From assembly GCA_948567375.1 (NCBI GenBank), contig OX419760.1:37448001-37512000 (forward strand): 64,000 nt of DNA, written 5' to 3'. Shown here piece after piece: positions 1 to 12,073 of the stretch (position 1 is the stretch's first letter; each line of letters opens with the position of its first letter). The translations under genes were made by a program, and so were the position numbers. Below the pieces are notes generated by a model. The model ran no database searches. It was not told the origin of the DNA and saw only the letters and a program-made list of their open reading frames with translations. The stretch is from Lunularia cruciata (taxonomy: Eukaryota; Streptophyta; Marchantiopsida; Lunulariales; Lunulariaceae).

Positions 1-121
1 TGACTTCATCTAGGAGTTTGGTAGTTAGTATGATCTATAGTAGATGCGGAACCCAATTTTATTCATCCCTTTCATGGCAATGAAGGGATTATTTCAAAAC
101 TTAAAGGGTCCACCGATGGAC
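1..121 (+). pseudogene. Copy B, gag fragment 1 (DNMT-carrying gypsy)
   Basis: This stretch is homologous to the gag region of copy A around 33,900-34,020 (minus strand). It carries decayed equivalents of the stretch around the FMAWKGLFQHLEG motif and ends exactly at a solo LTR. The gag reading frame is broken. The element's 5' repeat and leader must lie left of the window. It continues at 813. Confidence 0.75.
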
Positions 122-812
122 TGTGAGCCGGCCTGTCTCTCACTCAGGATGAACCTCTGATGGCTATTATGGTAGCGCACCATGGACTAAGAAGGCAAAG
201 AACCCCAACTCCATCATACTCCTCCAAGGCTAACACTCCAAGAAACAAGACATTGCTCACTAGAGAACTCAATGAGAGAGAGATAGTTGCAAATGAAAGG
301 ATGATGAGTACCTCCTCACCCCTTGTTTATATACTTGTGAAATAGTTACGTACCAAAGTTACTAATTACCGTAGTAACTCAAGTTACTAAACTAAAAGTC
401 AAGTAAAGTCAAAAAGTAGAAAGGAATATCCATTCACATGGGCATATTCCCCTAAGCATGTGGTCTTATCTTGACCCAACCACTAAGTCAAGGATTCCTT
501 CACATGGGCTATCCTTGGACTAAAGAAGAATCCAAAACAAAAAGGCTTGCGGCCCAAGAGTTCTCAACTCTTTCCTCAAAGCCAAACACCTAGGAATAAT
601 ACCAAGTCAACACACTAAAGTCCAAAATAGTGGTGCTCATCTTTTCTACTTCCTCTAAAGTAAGGTCCCCTCTATCTTAGCTATGACTAACTTTAGCTAA
701 CCATGACTAATATAGAACCATCCTTTATCTCTATATAAATAATATCTCTTAAGTATTGGTAATACCAAGCTAAATATCACAATACTACACACATGCACAA
801 ATGGGTGTTATA
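122..812 (-). mobile_element. Solo LTR of gypsy family C (inverted)
   Basis: A 691-bp LTR whose left end reads TGTGAGCC and right end GTGTTATA. It is the reverse complement of the LTRs of the full element at 1104-8917. It is flanked by the 4-bp duplication GGAC (118-121 and 813-816) and splits the gag of copy B. There is no internal sequence, so it is a product of LTR-LTR recombination. Small ORFs inside it are LTR sequence, not genes. Confidence 0.88.
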
Positions 813-1103
813 GGACAACTACCATGAATTCAGGAGAGTTTACTTGGAGGAGATTGAGTTATGGAGACAGTATTGGTCTTTGAACTATGTCTCCATCACT
901 TTAGGCTTGGTTGCCAAGGGTAGATCAATTGTACCCATGAGTTCTAGCTCAAGTAGTGTTGGTGGAGCTAATAGAGGTGCACTAGCTGGACATAGTGCTA
1001 CTATGAGTGGAGGTACCGCTATAAGAGGTGGTGTAGTATTGGGTTTTAATCCCATGGTGGAGTTCTTCCAATGTTTGGGGTAGAACTACTAGGCAATGCG
1101 GAC
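813..1103 (+). pseudogene. Copy B, gag fragment 2
   Basis: Gag continues from fragment 1 with the same order as copy A: an EEIELWRQYW motif, a Ser/Gly/Ala-rich low-complexity linker, then a GFNPMVEF motif, ending near a CGGAC site. An in-frame stop follows the last motif. It is interrupted at 1104 by the full family C element and resumes at about 8918, where the next gag residues continue without loss. Confidence 0.8.
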
Positions 1104-1868
1104 TGTAACATCCATTTGTGCATGTGTAGTATTATGATATTTAGCTTGGTATTTCAAATACTTGAGAGATATTATTTACATAGACAAAGGATAGTTCTAA
1201 TTAGTCATGATTAACTAAATTTAGTCATGGCTAAATTTATATTAAAGATATTATATATATATATATAAAGGATAGTTCTCATTAGTCATGATTAACTAAA
1301 GTTAGTCATAGCTAAGATAGAGGGGACCTTACTTTAGAGGAAGTGGAAAAGACGAGCATCACTATTTTGGATTCTAGTGTATTGATTTGGTATTTATCTT
1401 AGGTGTTTGGCTTTGAAGAAAGAGTTTACAACTCTTGGACCTACAAACCTTTTTGTTTCCGATTCTTCTATAGTCCAAGGATAGCCCATGTGAAGGAATC
1501 CTTGACTTAGTGGTTGGGTCAAGATAAAATCACATGCTTAGTAGAATATTCCCATGAGTATGGATATTCCTTTAGCTTTTTGACTTTATTTGACTTTTAG
1601 GCTAGTAACTTGAGTTACTCCAATAATAAGTAACTTTAGTGAGTAACTATTTCAAGTATATAAACAAGGGGTGAGGAGGTACTCATCATCCTTTCATTTG
1701 CAACTATCTTTCTCTCATTGAGTTTTCTAGTGAGTAACGTCTTGAATCTTGGAGTGTTAGCCTTGGAAGAGTATGATAGAGTTGAGGTTCTTTGCCTTCT
1801 TAGTCTATCATGCACTACCATAATAGCCATTAGATGTTAATCTTGAGTAAAAGACATGCCGGTTCACA
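1104..1868 (+). repeat. 5' LTR of family C element
   Basis: Starts TGTAACATCC and ends GGTTCACA. It is 765 bp, longer than the 3' LTR (688 bp). The extra length is an 81-bp internal tandem duplication (1189-1269 and 1270-1350) containing a short (TA)n run. Confidence 0.85.
1189..1350 (+). repeat. 81-bp tandem duplication with (TA)n in LTR
   Basis: Two diverged copies beginning GGATAGTTCT, separated by a TA run near 1250-1266. The 3' LTR and both solo LTRs have one copy, so the duplication is private to this 5' LTR and postdates insertion. Confidence 0.75.
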
Positions 1869-1870
1869 TT

Positions 1871-1890
1871 TTTGGTTCCATTGTCGGGAC
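1871..1890 (+). other. Primer-binding site of family C element
   Basis: Just after the 5' LTR the sequence TGGTTCCATTGTCGGGA resembles the common plant gypsy primer site TGGCGCC plus its GTTGCCGGG extension after C-to-T changes. The tRNA identity is not certain. Confidence 0.55.
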
Positions 1891-3398
1891 CTCTCTAGAA
1901 GGCAAGATAATATTCCGTGTTCAATTCTACATTAGGCAAAAGGAGGCTATGAGTGCTCACTTAGAGAGAACACTAGGGGAGGAGAGAGCTGAACTTATGT
2001 TAGAGAACCTAGACCCTTTTTATACACTATAGTTCATTATGATGTCTTTGAGGTGATTTTGTACATCTTGTACACATGAGAGGATTTGGAGAGATTGTAT
2101 GAGGTGGATTGCAGATTTTGGGGATTACGTAGATTTTGGGCAAAATCTCAAGTTTGAGATCTAGATTTGAAATTTCTACACATGATAGCTTGGATTATCC
2201 TTCAATTAGCACACTTGAAATTATTGTGAGAGCTATTATGCGCACTAAGTTTTGAAAGTTCATAGGGTAAATTGCTACAACATGCTCTCTGGAAAATTGT
2301 ACAAAGTCTACAATTTTTTTTTATCTTTTAGTGGATTGTTCTTAACCTTTCCAAGAAAATCAGTGTATTTTATCCAACCTTTTGACACAAAAATTAGAGA
2401 GAAATAATTCTTGCACATGGAATTATGAGTTTTTAAAGTGAGGGGGGTGGTGGTCTGACCAAATCTGAAATATGTGTGTTGAATAGAAAGGTGTTTGGGC
2501 CAAATGGCTTAATGAAAAGATCGGAAATTTTTCAAAAAGAGGCGCGTAAAATTTTAGAGAACTTTGATATACAAGTTGAGAGATTTGAGTGATGGTTGTG
2601 AGGAAGGGTAAATTTTGTAGTGTTTAGATTTCATGCATGAGGAATGTGAGAGCAATAAAAAGCATATTTGAGTGTTTAGATTCATCTTGGGAACAAGGAG
2701 CATCACCAAATTGAGTGGAAATTGAGGCTATGCAAGGTTCCCCAAAGAATAGAATTGTAGAGGTGGATTTGAGGAAAGGAGAGTTTAGAATAGAATTTGA
2801 AGACAATGTTGAGAGGATCCAAAAACCTACACCACTTGGAGGAAAGGGTGAGTCTAAGTGCTTTCTATGTGGAGAGAAGAGACATTAGGCAAGTTCATGT
2901 CCATTGACTTTTGAGAGCAAGAGATTGAGGGAAAAGAGAGGCGTACTTGACTTGGGTTTACATATTGGACCTTCTTCACCAAGATTAGGAGGAAGAAGAT
3001 CTAAGACCAAGGATTTTGTGAGGTTTGTGGAGTAGAAAGACTTCCAAAAGGACATGAGTGTAGTGGAATAAAAGTAATTTTGGAAAATTTGGTGAAAGAT
3101 CTTGGAGAGAGTCTTAGTATAACTACAGAAATACTACCACCTTCATCAGCTAGTTCTCAAGATTAGTGATGGAGATAATCTTTCAACTTATAGATAAACT
3201 ATCCATGAGGGTTCAACTAATATGCACAATAGGATTTGATGTTGCTATAGAAATCTTAGATTAACCTGAACCTTTTTGGCTCCCTAGTGTGGATTACTCT
3301 CAAATGTTATTAGTCATGTATATACTCTATTAGTTATAGAGTGAGAGAAAAAAAAGAGAAAAAAAATTGAGAGAAAAGAAAGATAGTGAGGAGTTAAG
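1891..3398 (+). pseudogene. Family C leader with a decayed CCHC-knuckle ORF
   Basis: About 1.5 kb of leader before gag. At roughly 2740-2960 one frame reads a decayed protein with a knuckle of pattern C-x2-C-x4-H-x4-C (CFLCGEKRH, one stop, then ASSC) after a VEVDLRKGEF-like segment. This resembles the CCHC type seen in plant DUF4283-like or LINE gag proteins. It is separate from the element's own gag knuckle at about 4240. I see no other coding signal here. Confidence 0.4.
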
Positions 3399-4720
3399 AT
3401 GGGGAACCTTTCGGTTTTCTTTGGCAAGGATGGAGAAGATGTGGAGGCCTTTGTGAGAGACTTCAAGAGACCTTGCATAGGAAACAATGAGAAGAGGAAG
3501 AATGAGTGGGTCTCATTATTACCAGATTTCTTTGAGGATGCAACACTTACATGGTATGGGTCAGAATACCAAAAGAGAGAGAGGAGAGATGAACAAGAAG
3601 AGTCTTGGGAGAGTTTGCCTTCAGCACTCATTGAGAAATTTCTTCTAGATGAGACTTATGAAGATTGATGAGTGAGGTTACCTTTGTTAAGCAAGGAGAT
3701 AGAGAGAAAGTGAGAGTCTATGTGGAAAGAGTGGAAAAGTTAGAGTCTAGACTTTGTGTAGTGTTGAGGGATGGTGGGGATGATGTGTAGACTACTATGA
3801 TTGGCATAAGAGCTATGCTCACCAAGAATTTTGTGAGAGGATGGAGATCACAAATCAGAAGCAAGGTGAGATATGAGAAACCTTATTCTAAGGTTGAAGC
3901 TATCAAGATTGCAATTTGTATGGAGGAGAGTTTGGAAGGAGATGAGAGTGATTTGGTAGTAAAGGAGGTTGTGCATCCTCCTCAAGGCTAAAAGTATGGT
4001 GGAACTTCATATAACTTGGTGGCAAAGGTTGCACCACAAGTAGTAGTTTCTCCAATTCTTGCACATCCACCAAAAGACCCACTTCAAACCATCATAGAAC
4101 AACTTGTAGATCTCAAGATCAATGTGGTGCAACTATGGGAGAAGAGAGAGGTGGATAAAAATTTAGCAAGAGGACCTAGGATTTATGGAAAATATCTATA
4201 TAGAGGGGGCCAACCAGCCAAAAATTTCAATGATAAAAGTTATTTTAATTGTGGAGAAACTGGCCATATCCAAAGGAATTGCCCAAATTCCACTTACCAT
4301 GGAGGAAGGGGTTCCCAAGTGACTCCTAATCCAAACAAAGGTAAAGGGATAGCATCTATAGATGTGGTTGAGAGCAAGTATGAGAAGGGAGAGTGCTCAA
4401 ACTCCAAGGGTCTTAATTTGGAGCTTTTGGCACAAGAGAAGAAGAGAGCTTGTTTTGTAGAGGATGTGCACACTTCTCAAGGATTTACTCCTAGCAAAGA
4501 TACTCCTATGTCTACTAGGAGCACTTGCACCTCAACACCGTCAACAACAAAGACTCCAAGAATGAAGTTGCGGATGGAGGACTTCTTGATCTCCAAGCAA
4601 CAATGGAACTACAGTGTGTTGGAAGATGTTGGTAGTCACAAGGCTAACATCATAATGGGCCAATTGATTGCTTTGAATCCTACTTTGAGAAAGGAGCTTA
4701 GAGGTGGTTTGAGTTCTTAA
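3399..4720 (+). pseudogene. Family C gag
   Basis: The capsid-like part (3399-3668) has the gypsy gag pattern, including VEAFVRDFKR and a DATLTWY-type motif. It continues after stops through 3797-3991 and 4016-4720. A nucleocapsid knuckle near 4240-4290 reads YFNCGETGHIQRNC; the first cysteine expected of C-x2-C-x4-H-x4-C is tyrosine, consistent with one TGT-to-TAT change. Several stops separate the pieces, so no intact Gag can be made from this copy. Confidence 0.75.
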
Positions 4721-4753
4721 AGGAACAAGAGGAAGAAGAAGGCCAAAGCTCCC

Positions 4754-5113
4754 ATGTCAATGGGAGTGGTGGATGCCAAGCCAACACCATGGGAAGCTTG
4801 TGAATATGCCCCCAAGATTGATGTGAGAGTGAATGGTCACAACATCAAGGATGCATTGGTTGATGGAGGATCAACAATTAATGCCATGTCAGAAAGGTTA
4901 ATGAAGAAGTTGGGTATGATACCCTCAAGACCGTCAACATTTATGGTGAGCATGGCAAACAAACAACAAGTTAGACCAGTAGGGGTGATGGATAAAGTGA
5001 TAGTTTCAATTATGGGAGTTCAAAATCTCATGACTTTCCAAGTCTTAAAGGATTCAAGCTATGACTTACTTCTTGGGAGGCCATCGTTGAGAGCAACACG
5101 CACAACTGATTGA
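4754..5113 (+). pseudogene. Family C aspartic protease
   Basis: Retropepsin-like segment with ALVDGGSTIN as the active-site region (DGG in place of the usual DTG/DSG) and a downstream DLLLGRP motif equivalent to the ILG flap-side motif. It lies between gag and RT, as expected for the retroelement protease that matures Gag-Pol. A stop follows at 5113 before a Ser/Glu-rich linker at 5129-5620. Confidence 0.7.
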
Positions 5114-5128
5114 TGACACAAAGGGTAC

Positions 5129-6340
5129 TTGAGTATTGGACCATCAAACTATAGAGTCACAGTTCTTGTGACTAACACCATCAACACTTCACATTTAGAT
5201 ACACCATCTTTTGATTATTGGAAATCAAATTCTGAAGAAGGAGCTTCAAGTGTGGACACAAGCATGGAAGAGGAGAGTTCGATGGAGGAGGATGAATCTG
5301 AATCTGATTTAGATGTGTACCACTTGTGTGCTATGGATTTTGCACCTAAACTAGAGGTTTTGAAGTACTTAAATAAATCACCATTGACACTTGAGGAGAT
5401 AGAGAGAAGATTATCTACCTTCAAGTATGGTCTAAATGTTAACAAGGAGGAGAAGGTGAGATTTGAGAAGATTTTCCACAAGTTCATCCACATGTTTGCT
5501 TTTAGTTACAAGGATCTGAAGGAAGTCACCTTGGAGGAGCAAAAGATAGAGGTGGAGTCACATGAAAGACCAGTCACATGCAAGACCGCCAAAAACAACA
5601 TTGCATTAGCCCACCAATAGCTTTGGTTGTGAAGGAGGAGATTGATAAGCTCAAGGAGGTTGGATTTATCTTTGAGGTGGAGAATTTAGAATGGGTGTTT
5701 CCAATTGTGATTGTGAAGAAAAAGAATGGTAAGCTTTGAGTATGTGTAGATTACAAGAAGCTCAATGCTGTTACCAAGTAGGACTACTACCCATTACCAT
5801 TCATTGATGAAATCTTGGAGGAGGTTGCAGGTCATGAGAGGTATAGTTTTGGAGATGGTTATAGTGGATATAACCAAATCAAGATTGCACTAGAGCATCA
5901 ACAACTCATCACATTCACCACAACTTGGGGAACTTATGCTTTCAAAGTCATGCCTTTTGGGCTTTGCAATGCTCCAGCCACAATCCAACGGTTCATGAAC
6001 AAGTTATTTGAACCTTTCATTGGGAAATTTGTGAGAGATTTCATTGATGACTTTTGTGTCTATAGGAGCAAGAGGAGCACTTTGAGTACCTAATCAAGGT
6101 CTTGCAATGCTTGGATGAATCAAATGCATCACTCAACCCAGAAAGGTGCATTTTTGGATGTGAAAAAGGTTTACTTTTGGGCACATCATCTCCAAGGATA
6201 GAATAGCAGTTGATCTTGAGAAGGTGATGAAAATCTCAAACCTTCCATTCCTTTCAAGCTTGACAAAGTTATGCCAATTCTTGGGGATGGTTGGGTACTA
6301 TAGGAGGTTCATCTTCTAATCTTCCAACAAGGCTTATGCA
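5129..6340 (+). pseudogene. Family C acidic linker and reverse transcriptase
   Basis: An acidic Ser/Glu linker (5129-5500) precedes RT. RT motifs in order: a VCVDYKKLNAVTK-type motif (5735-5780), YSGYNQIKI, VMPFGLCNAPATIQRFMN, then the catalytic region RDFIDDFCVY (about 6035-6065), where FIDD replaces the usual YxDD. Stops and at least one frameshift after 6093 break the frame. The FIDD/FLDD form is usual in Tat/Athila-like plant gypsy elements. Confidence 0.8.
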
Positions 6341-6931
6341 TTGACCATCTACATGAAAAAGGATGTAGATTACATGTTGATTTTGGAAGACAAGGAGGCT
6401 CTCAAAGCTTTTGAGGAGCTCAAGCAATCCTTTCTTGTAGCTTTAATTCTTGCTAAACTTGATTGGAGTAAGCCTTTCATCCTCTACACTAATTCTTCCA
6501 ATGTTGCTATAGGATGCACTCTTAGTCAATTAGACCAAGATGAGCATGATCATCCAATAGCTTATGCTAGTAGGCAAATGGTTTCAACAAAGAAGAACTA
6601 CTCTGTCACGGAGAAAGAAAGGTTGACATTGATCTTTAGTCTTAGGAAGTTTAGACACTACTTGATTGGAAGGAAAGCCACTATTGTCATGGATCACAAA
6701 GCTTTGAAATACATCTTCAAGAAGCCTAATCTAGAAGGGAGACTAGCAAGATGGATGATACTCTTGTTTGAGTATGACTACACCATTGAGGATAGGCCAA
6801 GGAAGAAACATGCAAATGCAGATTTGTTATTTAGGGCCTATGATCATGATGGAGATGAGCCAGTTGATGATTCCTTCTTGGATGAGGAGCTCATGGCAAT
6901 CTCAATCACTCAAGAGGTTCCAATGGAGTAG
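6341..6931 (+). pseudogene. Family C RNase H
   Basis: Gypsy-type RNase H: an LYTNSSNVAIGCTL segment (the first acidic residue of the usual TDAS is Asn), IAYASRQM, VTEKERL, and a VMDHKALKYIF motif, followed by KHANADLL, equivalent to the NxxADxLSR motif that ends the domain. It degrades the RNA strand during reverse transcription. The frame stays open for about 196 codons. Confidence 0.8.
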
Positions 6932-6940
6932 AAGGAGATT

Positions 6941-8220
6941 GTGGATTTTGTGACAAGAGGAAACTATCCAAAAGGAATGCATGCTAGGAAGAGGAAGGCC
7001 CTTGTAGCGAGATCTAGACCTTACACAATGGTGGAGGATATTCTTTTTCACCAAGGAGCAGATGGTGTACTTCAAAGAGTAGTAGGTAAGGAAGAGTGTA
7101 TCTTAGTCATAAAGGAGTTTCATGGCGATTTAGTGTGTAGAAGATACTTTGTAGGAAAGGTGATTGCTTTCAGGATTCTAGATGTCGGTTACCATTGGAG
7201 AGGGATTTTCAAGGATTGTCTTGATTATTGAAAAACTTATCATGTTTGTCAAGATTTTGCTAGAAAGTCTAAGTCCACTCTACCACTTAGATCAATTCCA
7301 TTGCTAGGACCTTTTGAGAAGTGGGGAATTGATTTTTTAGGTCCTCTTAATAAAACCCCAAGGAACAATTGGTACATTGTGGTAGTTACCAATTAACTTA
7401 CCAAGTGGGTTGAGGCTAGACCATTGGAGGACAAGAATGAAGACAAAGTGGGTAGATTCCTTTATGAGTGCATTACAACTAGGTTTGGATGCCCTTTGGA
7501 GTTGGTTTTTGATAGAGGAAGAGAGTTTACAGGAAGCATCACTACAGCCATGCGACGACATTTCTCTATCACACATAGAGTAACTACATCCTATAAGCCA
7601 AATTCCAATGGCTTGGTAGAGAGAACCAATCAAACCTTGTGCATGATGTTGGCCAAAGATGCAGAAATAGAGGGAACTAAAAATCATTGGGACAAGAGGA
7701 TTCATGCAGTTTTTCGGGAGTATAGGACAACCATAAAGACCGCCACCGGATATTCTCCATTTTAATTAGTATACGGTATTAAGTCTACCTTGGCTATTCA
7801 CTTTGATCTTCCCACCTTCCAAAGCATTCATAGGAGATTGAATAAAGGACAAGGAGGTGATGCATAGAAGTCAAGGAAGGATCAACTCATGGAGTTGGAA
7901 GAGGCAAGAGCAGTTGCTATGTTTTGAGTGGAGAAAACCCAAACAAAACAAAAGGGGAGATATGACAAGAAGAAGGTGGAGCCTTTCAAAGAAGGTGATT
8001 GGGAATGTTGTTTGATTCCATTTGATTCAAGAGAGTGCAAAAGAAGTTTTTGTCTAAGTTCTTTGGCCCTTTCATAGTGGAGAAGGTGCGGGGCAATTAC
8101 TTCTATGATCTCAAGGAGTTGGGAGGAAGATACTTTGATAGGATTAACCATGATAAGTTGAAGATATATCATAGAAGGTAGAGAGGCCTTCACTTTGAAG
8201 ACAAAGTAAAAACTTAGTCC
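6941..8220 (+). pseudogene. Family C integrase
   Basis: Integrase core with GIDFLGP (first Asp), VFDRGREF (second Asp) and NGLVERTNQTL (Glu), the DDE triad of retroelement integrases. A decayed zinc-binding N-terminus precedes it near 7200-7260. A basic C-terminal tail runs to about 8180, where a DNYFYDLKELGG-like segment resembles the GPY/F tail. Stops at 7230, 7395 and 7765 inactivate it. The polypurine-like tract CCGGGGGTAAA follows immediately before the 3' LTR. Confidence 0.78.
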
Positions 8221-8229
8221 GGGGGTAAA

Positions 8230-8917
8230 TGTAACATCCATTTATGCATGTGTGTGGTATAATGATATTTAGCTTGGTATTACAAATACTTGAGAGATAC
8301 TATTTATATAGATAAAGGATGGTTCTATATTAGTCATGATTAGCTAAAGTTAGTCATAGCTAAGATAGAAGGGACCTTACTTTAGAGGAAGTGGAAAAGA
8401 TGAGCACCACTATTTTGGATTCTAGTGTATTGACTTGGTATTTTTACTAGGTGTTTGGCTTTGAGGAAAAAGTTTAGAATTCTTGGACTCACAAGCCTTT
8501 TTGTTTCAGATTCTGGTATAGTCCAAGGATAGCACATGTGAAGGAATCCTTGACTTAGTGGTTGGGTCAAGATAAGATCACATGCTTAGTAGAAAATTCC
8601 CATGAGTATGGATATTCTTTAAGCTTTTTGACTTTATTTGACTTTTAGGCTAGTAACTTGAGTTACTCTAGTAATTAGTAACTTTAGTGCGTAAATATTT
8701 CACAAGTATATAAACAAGGAATGAGGAGGTACTCATCATCCTTTCATTTGAACTATCTTTCTCTCATTGAGTTTTCTAGTGAGCAATGTCTTGAGTCTTG
8801 GATTGTTAGCCTTGGATGAGTATGATGGAGTTGGGGTTATTTGCCTTCTTAGTCCATGATGCACTACCATAATAGCTATCAGCGGTTCATCATGAGTGAG
8901 AGACATGCTGGCTCACA
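8230..8917 (+). repeat. 3' LTR of family C element
   Basis: A 688-bp LTR beginning TGTAACATCC directly after a polypurine tract and ending GGCTCACA. It closely matches both solo LTRs (691 bp each). The copy B gag resumes directly after it. Confidence 0.87.
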
Positions 8918-9960
8918 AATTGACAAGTTGAGGAGCTTGCAGGAGTTCCAATGAAAGGCTAGAGAGAGCCTACATGAGGCATACACTCGCATGAGATTGC
9001 TGATCAGTTTCACTCAAGGAGTTATTGAGGCCCAAGTAGTCCAGTTTTAGTATGGGATACATGACAAGAAATTGTGACGTAGAGTCTGTGATGCTATGTT
9101 GTTACATGCTACTTTGCCCACTTTGGTAGTGGTCTTTAGTTTGGATAAGCTCAACATGGTGGAAGAGAGAGTGGTGAAATTTGGATTTGGTAGGGAGACC
9201 TCATCCACAACTATGACTTCTTCTAGAGTGTAGTAGAGTGCACCATGCCCAATTGGTTTTCAAGGATAGGATGGACAGGCTAGATCCTATGGAGCGAGTG
9301 GAGGTCCTAGTGGAGCTAGACCCTTACCTTCATTTTTGGGTCAACAATAGCCAATGAGTGGTGGTGTTGCTTGTTGGACTTGTGGTGGACCTCACTATAG
9401 TAGAGAGTGTACTCAAAGTAGCACTTGATACCTCTAGTGCATCATAGCCAACACAGAGACAATGTGAGCATTGTCTTAGATATGGTCACTCTAGTGACCG
9501 ATGCTTTGACCTACACCCATAGTTACACAGTGGTAGGGCTGCTATGGTAGGTAGTAAAGGAGCTCCAATTCATGGAGGACGAGGTGGTAGGGGTGGTGGT
9601 TAAGGATCTACACCTAGTAGGGATGCATAACCTTCCCTTACTTTTGATATAGCTATGGCTATTTGGATTGAGCAGAGATTGGCTAGTATGGCCATTGCTT
9701 AGAGGAGATCAGATTTGGGTGCTGAGGCTTCCACCTCATATGCTAGTGATAAAGATACTTTGGACTTCATGTGCGGAGCAACACAGGTGGATGCATCTAC
9801 AACAACAACTAGGAGTGTAGTATGTGCTATAGAGCCTAAAAGAACATCAATGGAGTTGGACCCACAAAGAGGAGAGGTTGGGAGACAAGGCAGACTTCCC
9901 CAATCTTTCACGCTCTCTAAGGCCCTATAGATGTCCTAGTGCAAGTGTATCAGGTGGTGA
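8918..9960 (+). pseudogene. Copy B gag C-terminus and zinc knuckles
   Basis: Resumes gag at the residues following the family C insertion (DKLRSLQEFQ motif), through decayed capsid and nucleocapsid parts. Two knuckles matching copy A are seen near 9365-9410 (CWTCGG) and 9465-9510 (CEHC...GHSSDRC). An open stretch at 9715-9930 matches the linker of copy A that reads DFMCGA. Stops are mostly at former Gln and Trp codons. Confidence 0.75.
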
Positions 9961-11060
9961 TGGAGTGCATGATGGACTACCTACTACTACACAGACTAAG
10001 TCTAGCACAGTGTTGTGGACGGCTTAGCTGATTATGCACTATCCTTTGTTTTTAGCCAATGATATGTGTGCATTGGGAGTTGACCCAACCTAGTGTTCAG
10101 ATTGGTTGCCATGCTTTGTGAGAGTAGTGATGATATGGTTCCTACTACTAGAGCAGAGGTGGTTGATAGTGGAGTTGACTTGGTTGAGGATCATGGGATT
10201 TGCTCAATGACCAATGGTTTATGGTAGGCAACAATGGCTAGATTGGAGGAGTTCCCAACTAGATTGGTCTTTGAGAGAGCGCAGTTCACACCTGGTGTTG
10301 TCCTATTGGATAACCAAAGGGGGATTTTCTATTTGGTGGGACCTTCAAGGAAGGTCTATATACCATAGAGAGTCTTATTAGACTCTAGTGTGCAACCACT
10401 TATGTTGGGGAAGGCTATAGTTATTGATCTAGGGTTACGGCCAACCGATGTGAGGTGGTGTCCATTTCAGATCCAAACATCTCTAGGAGGTGGTTTGACA
10501 AAGTACATCACACATGGAGAGCTAGTTGTTTAGATTCAGCCTGGTCATCCAATTGATAGTTTGGTGGTGAGAGCTCAGGCTATTGTAACAATAGTTGAGT
10601 CATATGATGTGTTAGTCGGTGGAGCAATGCTATATCCCATGGGTTTCAATATTGACTATTGGGAGGAGACAAACTCCTATAGACTAGGTTGGCAGTTTGG
10701 TGAAGGACAAGTATGTTGTATACCAGTATGCTTTAGTAGTGGCAGTCTTGGCTCACTACAATCCAAGACCATAGCAACATTAGTTTTCAGCATTTAGTGG
10801 TGCAATTACTTGGCCTGTTGATTTATTGGAGGGAAACACCCATGTTGAAGATACTCCAATACCAAAGGAGATCACTTGGATTTGGAGTACAAGTGGGATT
10901 GTTCCATCCACCTTGGATGTTCCATTGTAGAGTTCAGAGGAGGCATTGCAGTAGCATGCAGATTGGTTGGTGCAACAAGCTTGGAGTGGAGCCTTTGTAC
11001 CACCAAGAGATGAGTGTGAGGATGAGCCTCCAGAGTCTATTACCTTGACACCTCTAGATA
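9961..11060 (+). pseudogene. Copy B aspartic protease region
   Basis: Homologous to copy A 31,540-32,484. The active-site segment near 10375-10400 reads LLDSSVQPLML where copy A has LLDSGAQPLML, so the catalytic glycine is changed. The downstream ESYDVLVGGAMLYPMG motif is preserved in the open stretch 10561-10797. It leads directly into the methyltransferase domain. Confidence 0.72.
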
Positions 11061-11068
11061 CCACACTC

Positions 11069-12073
11069 ATTGCTTGGTAGTATCTAGTAGAGGAAATATG
11101 TCTATTGAAGTTGTTTGGTAGGATTAGCATTGGACTAGCTATGGTATTACAGGCGGGTATATGAGTATAGAGGTACTTGTATGTGGAGAGAGATGAGACT
11201 GCTAGGCAAGTCTCTTTCCATCATGTGGTACACTTGGCTTATTGGTATATTGAATTATTACCAATTTTTAGCCGTCAAGGGTTACTAGATGACCCTACAA
11301 GTAGACATTTCCTTGCTGGGGGCATAGGACTTGGAGGGACATGGTCCCATTCAGTTAATGATTGCTAGATGGATATGTTAGGGAAATACACGTGCTAGTC
11401 AAGGTTTGGGTCTTCAAGATGCCCATTTTGGTGTGTTTTGGGAGATGTTATGCATACTTTGACATCTCCAGTTCCATCAATCCGTTTCTCCAACTAACCT
11501 TTTGGAGAACATTCCTTTGATGGGTGATTCTTGCACCAGAGTGGTGGTGAGTACACATCAAGTCCATTCTTAGATGAGACCTACTATTTTGTTAGATGCA
11601 ACCAAAGTGGGATCACAGGCTTAGTGTCTTCATCTTTGGTAGATGAACCTCTTACCTAGAGAGGTTCTATAGCGCGCTTATGACGGGCTTCAGCAACTAG
11701 ACCACATCATTGTTGATGGCATCTTGGATGTTAAGCGTCAGTCTCAAATGGTGGTAGTGGCTGATAGGTCACCTATGGTAGTGGTGAATCTAATTGGACA
11801 GCCTAGAGCCACTTTTCCCACACTTATGAGTTTCCGAAGCTCTTCCATGCTTTTTTAAAGGGAGGTCTTGGAATAATTTGGGACTCAGTTACAACAGTTG
11901 GTGGAGCCCAATGCTGATGAGAGAGAGAGAGAGAGAGAGAGCAAGTGATGGATTTTTGCATTGGTATTATCATTGTTCTAGAAATGTTAGAGGTATCCAT
12001 GCATTAGGTGTTAGTTCAGGCTATGGACCTGAATTGTTTGACTTGGATTGTGAGCCTTGGCTTGGCAAAGCAA
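11069..12073 (+). pseudogene. Copy B DNMT3-like cytosine methyltransferase domain
   Basis: Collinear with the methyltransferase domain of copy A. Recognisable are motif I near 11095-11145, a YVERDETARQVS segment (motif II region) at 11177-11210, an ENIPLMGDSCT segment (motif VI) near 11500, and a final VSLGLAKQ segment. Stops and frameshifts are numerous, and motif IV around 11370-11400 is badly damaged. A (GA)n microsatellite has grown at about 11920-11942 in the linker between motifs VIII and IX. Inactive, but it shows that the domain belongs to the family and not to one copy. Confidence 0.82.

Larger units (their letters stand above)
1104..8917 (+). mobile_element. Full-length Ty3/gypsy element, family C
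   Basis: A complete but decayed LTR retrotransposon of about 7.8 kb: 5' LTR, GGCGCC-type primer site, gag, protease, RT, RNase H, integrase, polypurine tract and 3' LTR. It sits inside the gag of copy B. The left target flank is GGAC (1100-1103); the right copy reads AAAT just before TGACAAG, which fits GGAC after G-to-A and C-to-T decay. Pol order RT-RH-IN makes it Ty3/gypsy; the FIDD-type RT motif and the primer site resemble plant Tat/Athila-like lineages. I infer that lineage; I have not tested it. Many in-frame stops make it non-autonomous. Confidence 0.88.
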
